Shown here: in pieces, positions 63,360-64,000 of the stretch | Numbering within the stretch: the stretch's first letter is position 1 | Layout of the letters: every line of letters starts with the position of its first letter | NCBI GenBank assembly: GCA_044228795.1 | Contig: JBGAUE010000014.1 | Span: 28,369 to 92,368, forward strand | Direction of reading: 5' to 3' | DNA: 64,000 nt | DNA from: M0108 sp044228795 | Lineage (GTDB): Bacteria > Pseudomonadota > Gammaproteobacteria > Chromatiales > Chromatiaceae | Notes under the pieces: model-generated | Databases searched by the model: none | The model's input: the letters and a program-made list of their open reading frames with translations, nothing else | What the model was told of the DNA's origin: nothing | Made by a program: the position numbers and the translations under genes

Positions 63360-64000
63360 TCACCCCGGCAGATTTAGGCCAGTTTCAGGTCGGCCGCGAC
63401 AAATATTCATGCGCTTTTTCACAATCGCCACCAATATGTAGGTAGAGATGGCTATCCAGATTTGCGATTTCACCGCATTCTCGGAGGTGCCGAAAAACGC
63501 CTTGATGCGCAAGTGTTGCTTGATCCATTTGAAAAACAGTTCCACTTGCCAGCGGCAGCGGTAAAGTTCCGTACTGGTAAGTGCCGATAGCGTAGAGTTA
63601 TTTGTCAGGAACACGAACGTGTGATCCGTCGTTGCATCGTGATACTTGAGGCGCCGGAGCTTTTCGGGGTAGTAATGCGGCGTATGAGCGCCCGACAGGA
63701 CGACGGTCTGATCGCAGATGAGGCCCGTTTTTTTGTCGACCGGTTGCGAGTAGACGCGGCGCATCTGGGTATTGGACTTCGCCCGTGTGACGAAGAAGGC
63801 TGCAGTGATGGTAAGGCGGTAGAGGCGGAGGAAATCCACATAGCCGCGGTCCATGATGTAGAACGCACCGGGCTCAGGGACTAGGAGATCGAGGGCATGG
63901 ACATCGTGGAGCTTACCGTCAGAAATATGTATGAATGTCGGTATGTTACCGAGCAGATCCAGCAGCGTATGCATCTTCACGGCCGCCTTCGTGTGACGGA
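63360..64000 (-). CDS. IS4-family transposase, N-terminus beyond window and C-terminus replaced
   Basis: The frame is open through base 64000, so the N-terminal half is outside. Seen are AVKMHTLLDLLGNIPTFIHI, YIMDRGYVDF (second catalytic Asp) and the IS4 signature YRCRWQVELFFKWIKQHL (Y-2-R-3-E-6-K). After LVAIVKKRMNIC the family normally continues about 35-45 residues, but here 10 residues encoded by the IS21 end follow (RGRPETGLNLPG region) before a stop. The gene was therefore probably cut by the IS21 insertion. Confidence 0.85.
   Translation of the reverse strand, partial: RHTKAAVKMHTLLDLLGNIPTFIHISDGKLHDVHALDLLVPEPGAFYIMDRGYVDFLRLYRLTITAAFFVTRAKSNTQMRRVYSQPVDKKTGLICDQTVVLSGAHTPHYYPEKLRRLKYHDATTDHTFVFLTNNSTLSALTSTELYRCRWQVELFFKWIKQHLRIKAFFGTSENAVKSQIWIAISTYILVAIVKKRMNICRGRPETGLNLPG

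Larger units (their letters stand above)
59980..63401 (-). mobile_element. IS21-family element with two accessory genes
   Basis: The ends are inferred from imperfect terminal inverted repeats starting TGTCG: plus strand from 59980 (TGTCGGCGCCAGTGTGAAAG, then TGGC) and minus strand from 63401 (TGTCGCGGCCGACCTGAAAC, then TGGCC). An inner copy of TGAAACTGGCC recurs 26 bases in, as is usual for IS21. The cargo is four overlapping minus-strand genes ending istA-istB. No target-site duplication was seen (flanks ATTTTCC and AATATTC), so the flanks may have rearranged. Confidence 0.75.

Overview
The window is 64 kb of GC-rich, densely coded chromosome. Backbone genes point to a gammaproteobacterium: a fis-type operon (aroQ-accB-accC-prmA-dusB-fis-purH-purD), the lptD-surA-pdxA outer-membrane operon with a divergent amgK-like kinase, tex, uppP and groESL. 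A Chromatiales-like (purple sulfur bacterium) origin fits the octaheme cytochrome, hemerythrin-like protein and general style, but no photosynthesis or sulfur-oxidation gene is present, so the lineage is inference.

Region 1 (1-9335) is the most unusual part. Nine genes on one strand, most joined by 4-base stop/start overlaps, encode four FHA-domain proteins, two PP2C phosphatases, a periplasmic trypsin-like protease and a von Willebrand A domain (each tethered by a membrane helix to a cytoplasmic FHA domain), a Sel1/DUF1566 protein open to the window edge, and a split ion-channel pair. The pair is a MotA/TolQ/ExbB-like protein and a small ExbD/MotB-like protein with an Asp at the start of its helix and a DUF2135-like sensor end. 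It looks like a phosphothreonine-controlled, proton-motive-force-linked envelope signalling machine. No kinase is visible; it may lie upstream, possibly fused to the first gene.

Region 2 (9378-30836) is mixed accessory and housekeeping content: a toxin-antitoxin pair, an octaheme cytochrome c with HEAT/TPR repeats, a CPA2 antiporter coupled to a SYLF protein, an Ntn-hydrolase acylase, a methyltransferase, an RND efflux pair, a YpfJ-type metallopeptidase, an OB-fold secreted protein, aquaporin Z, moaB-moeA-moaD, and a CzcBA/CusBA-type metal efflux pair.

Region 3 (30988-37131) holds groES-groEL under a textbook sigma70 promoter abutting a perfect CIRCE operator, then fxsA, cutA, a DsbD with a duplicated N-terminal domain, and a TlpA-like thioredoxin.

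Region 4 (37268-52315) contains the fatty-acid, translation and purine operon, with a divergent LpxA-like acyltransferase between purH and purD, a VanZ-like gene broken by a roughly 0.3 kb non-coding insertion, and the amgK/lptD-surA-pdxA block.

Region 5 (52316-59849) carries an orphan class I nrdB, a Cys-rich secreted protein, a hemerythrin-like protein, tex, a divergent phosphopantetheinyl transferase and uppP.

Region 6 (59980-64000) is mobile DNA: a 3.4 kb IS21-family element with two accessory genes upstream of istA-istB, inserted into the 3' part of an IS4-family transposase gene that runs off the window.
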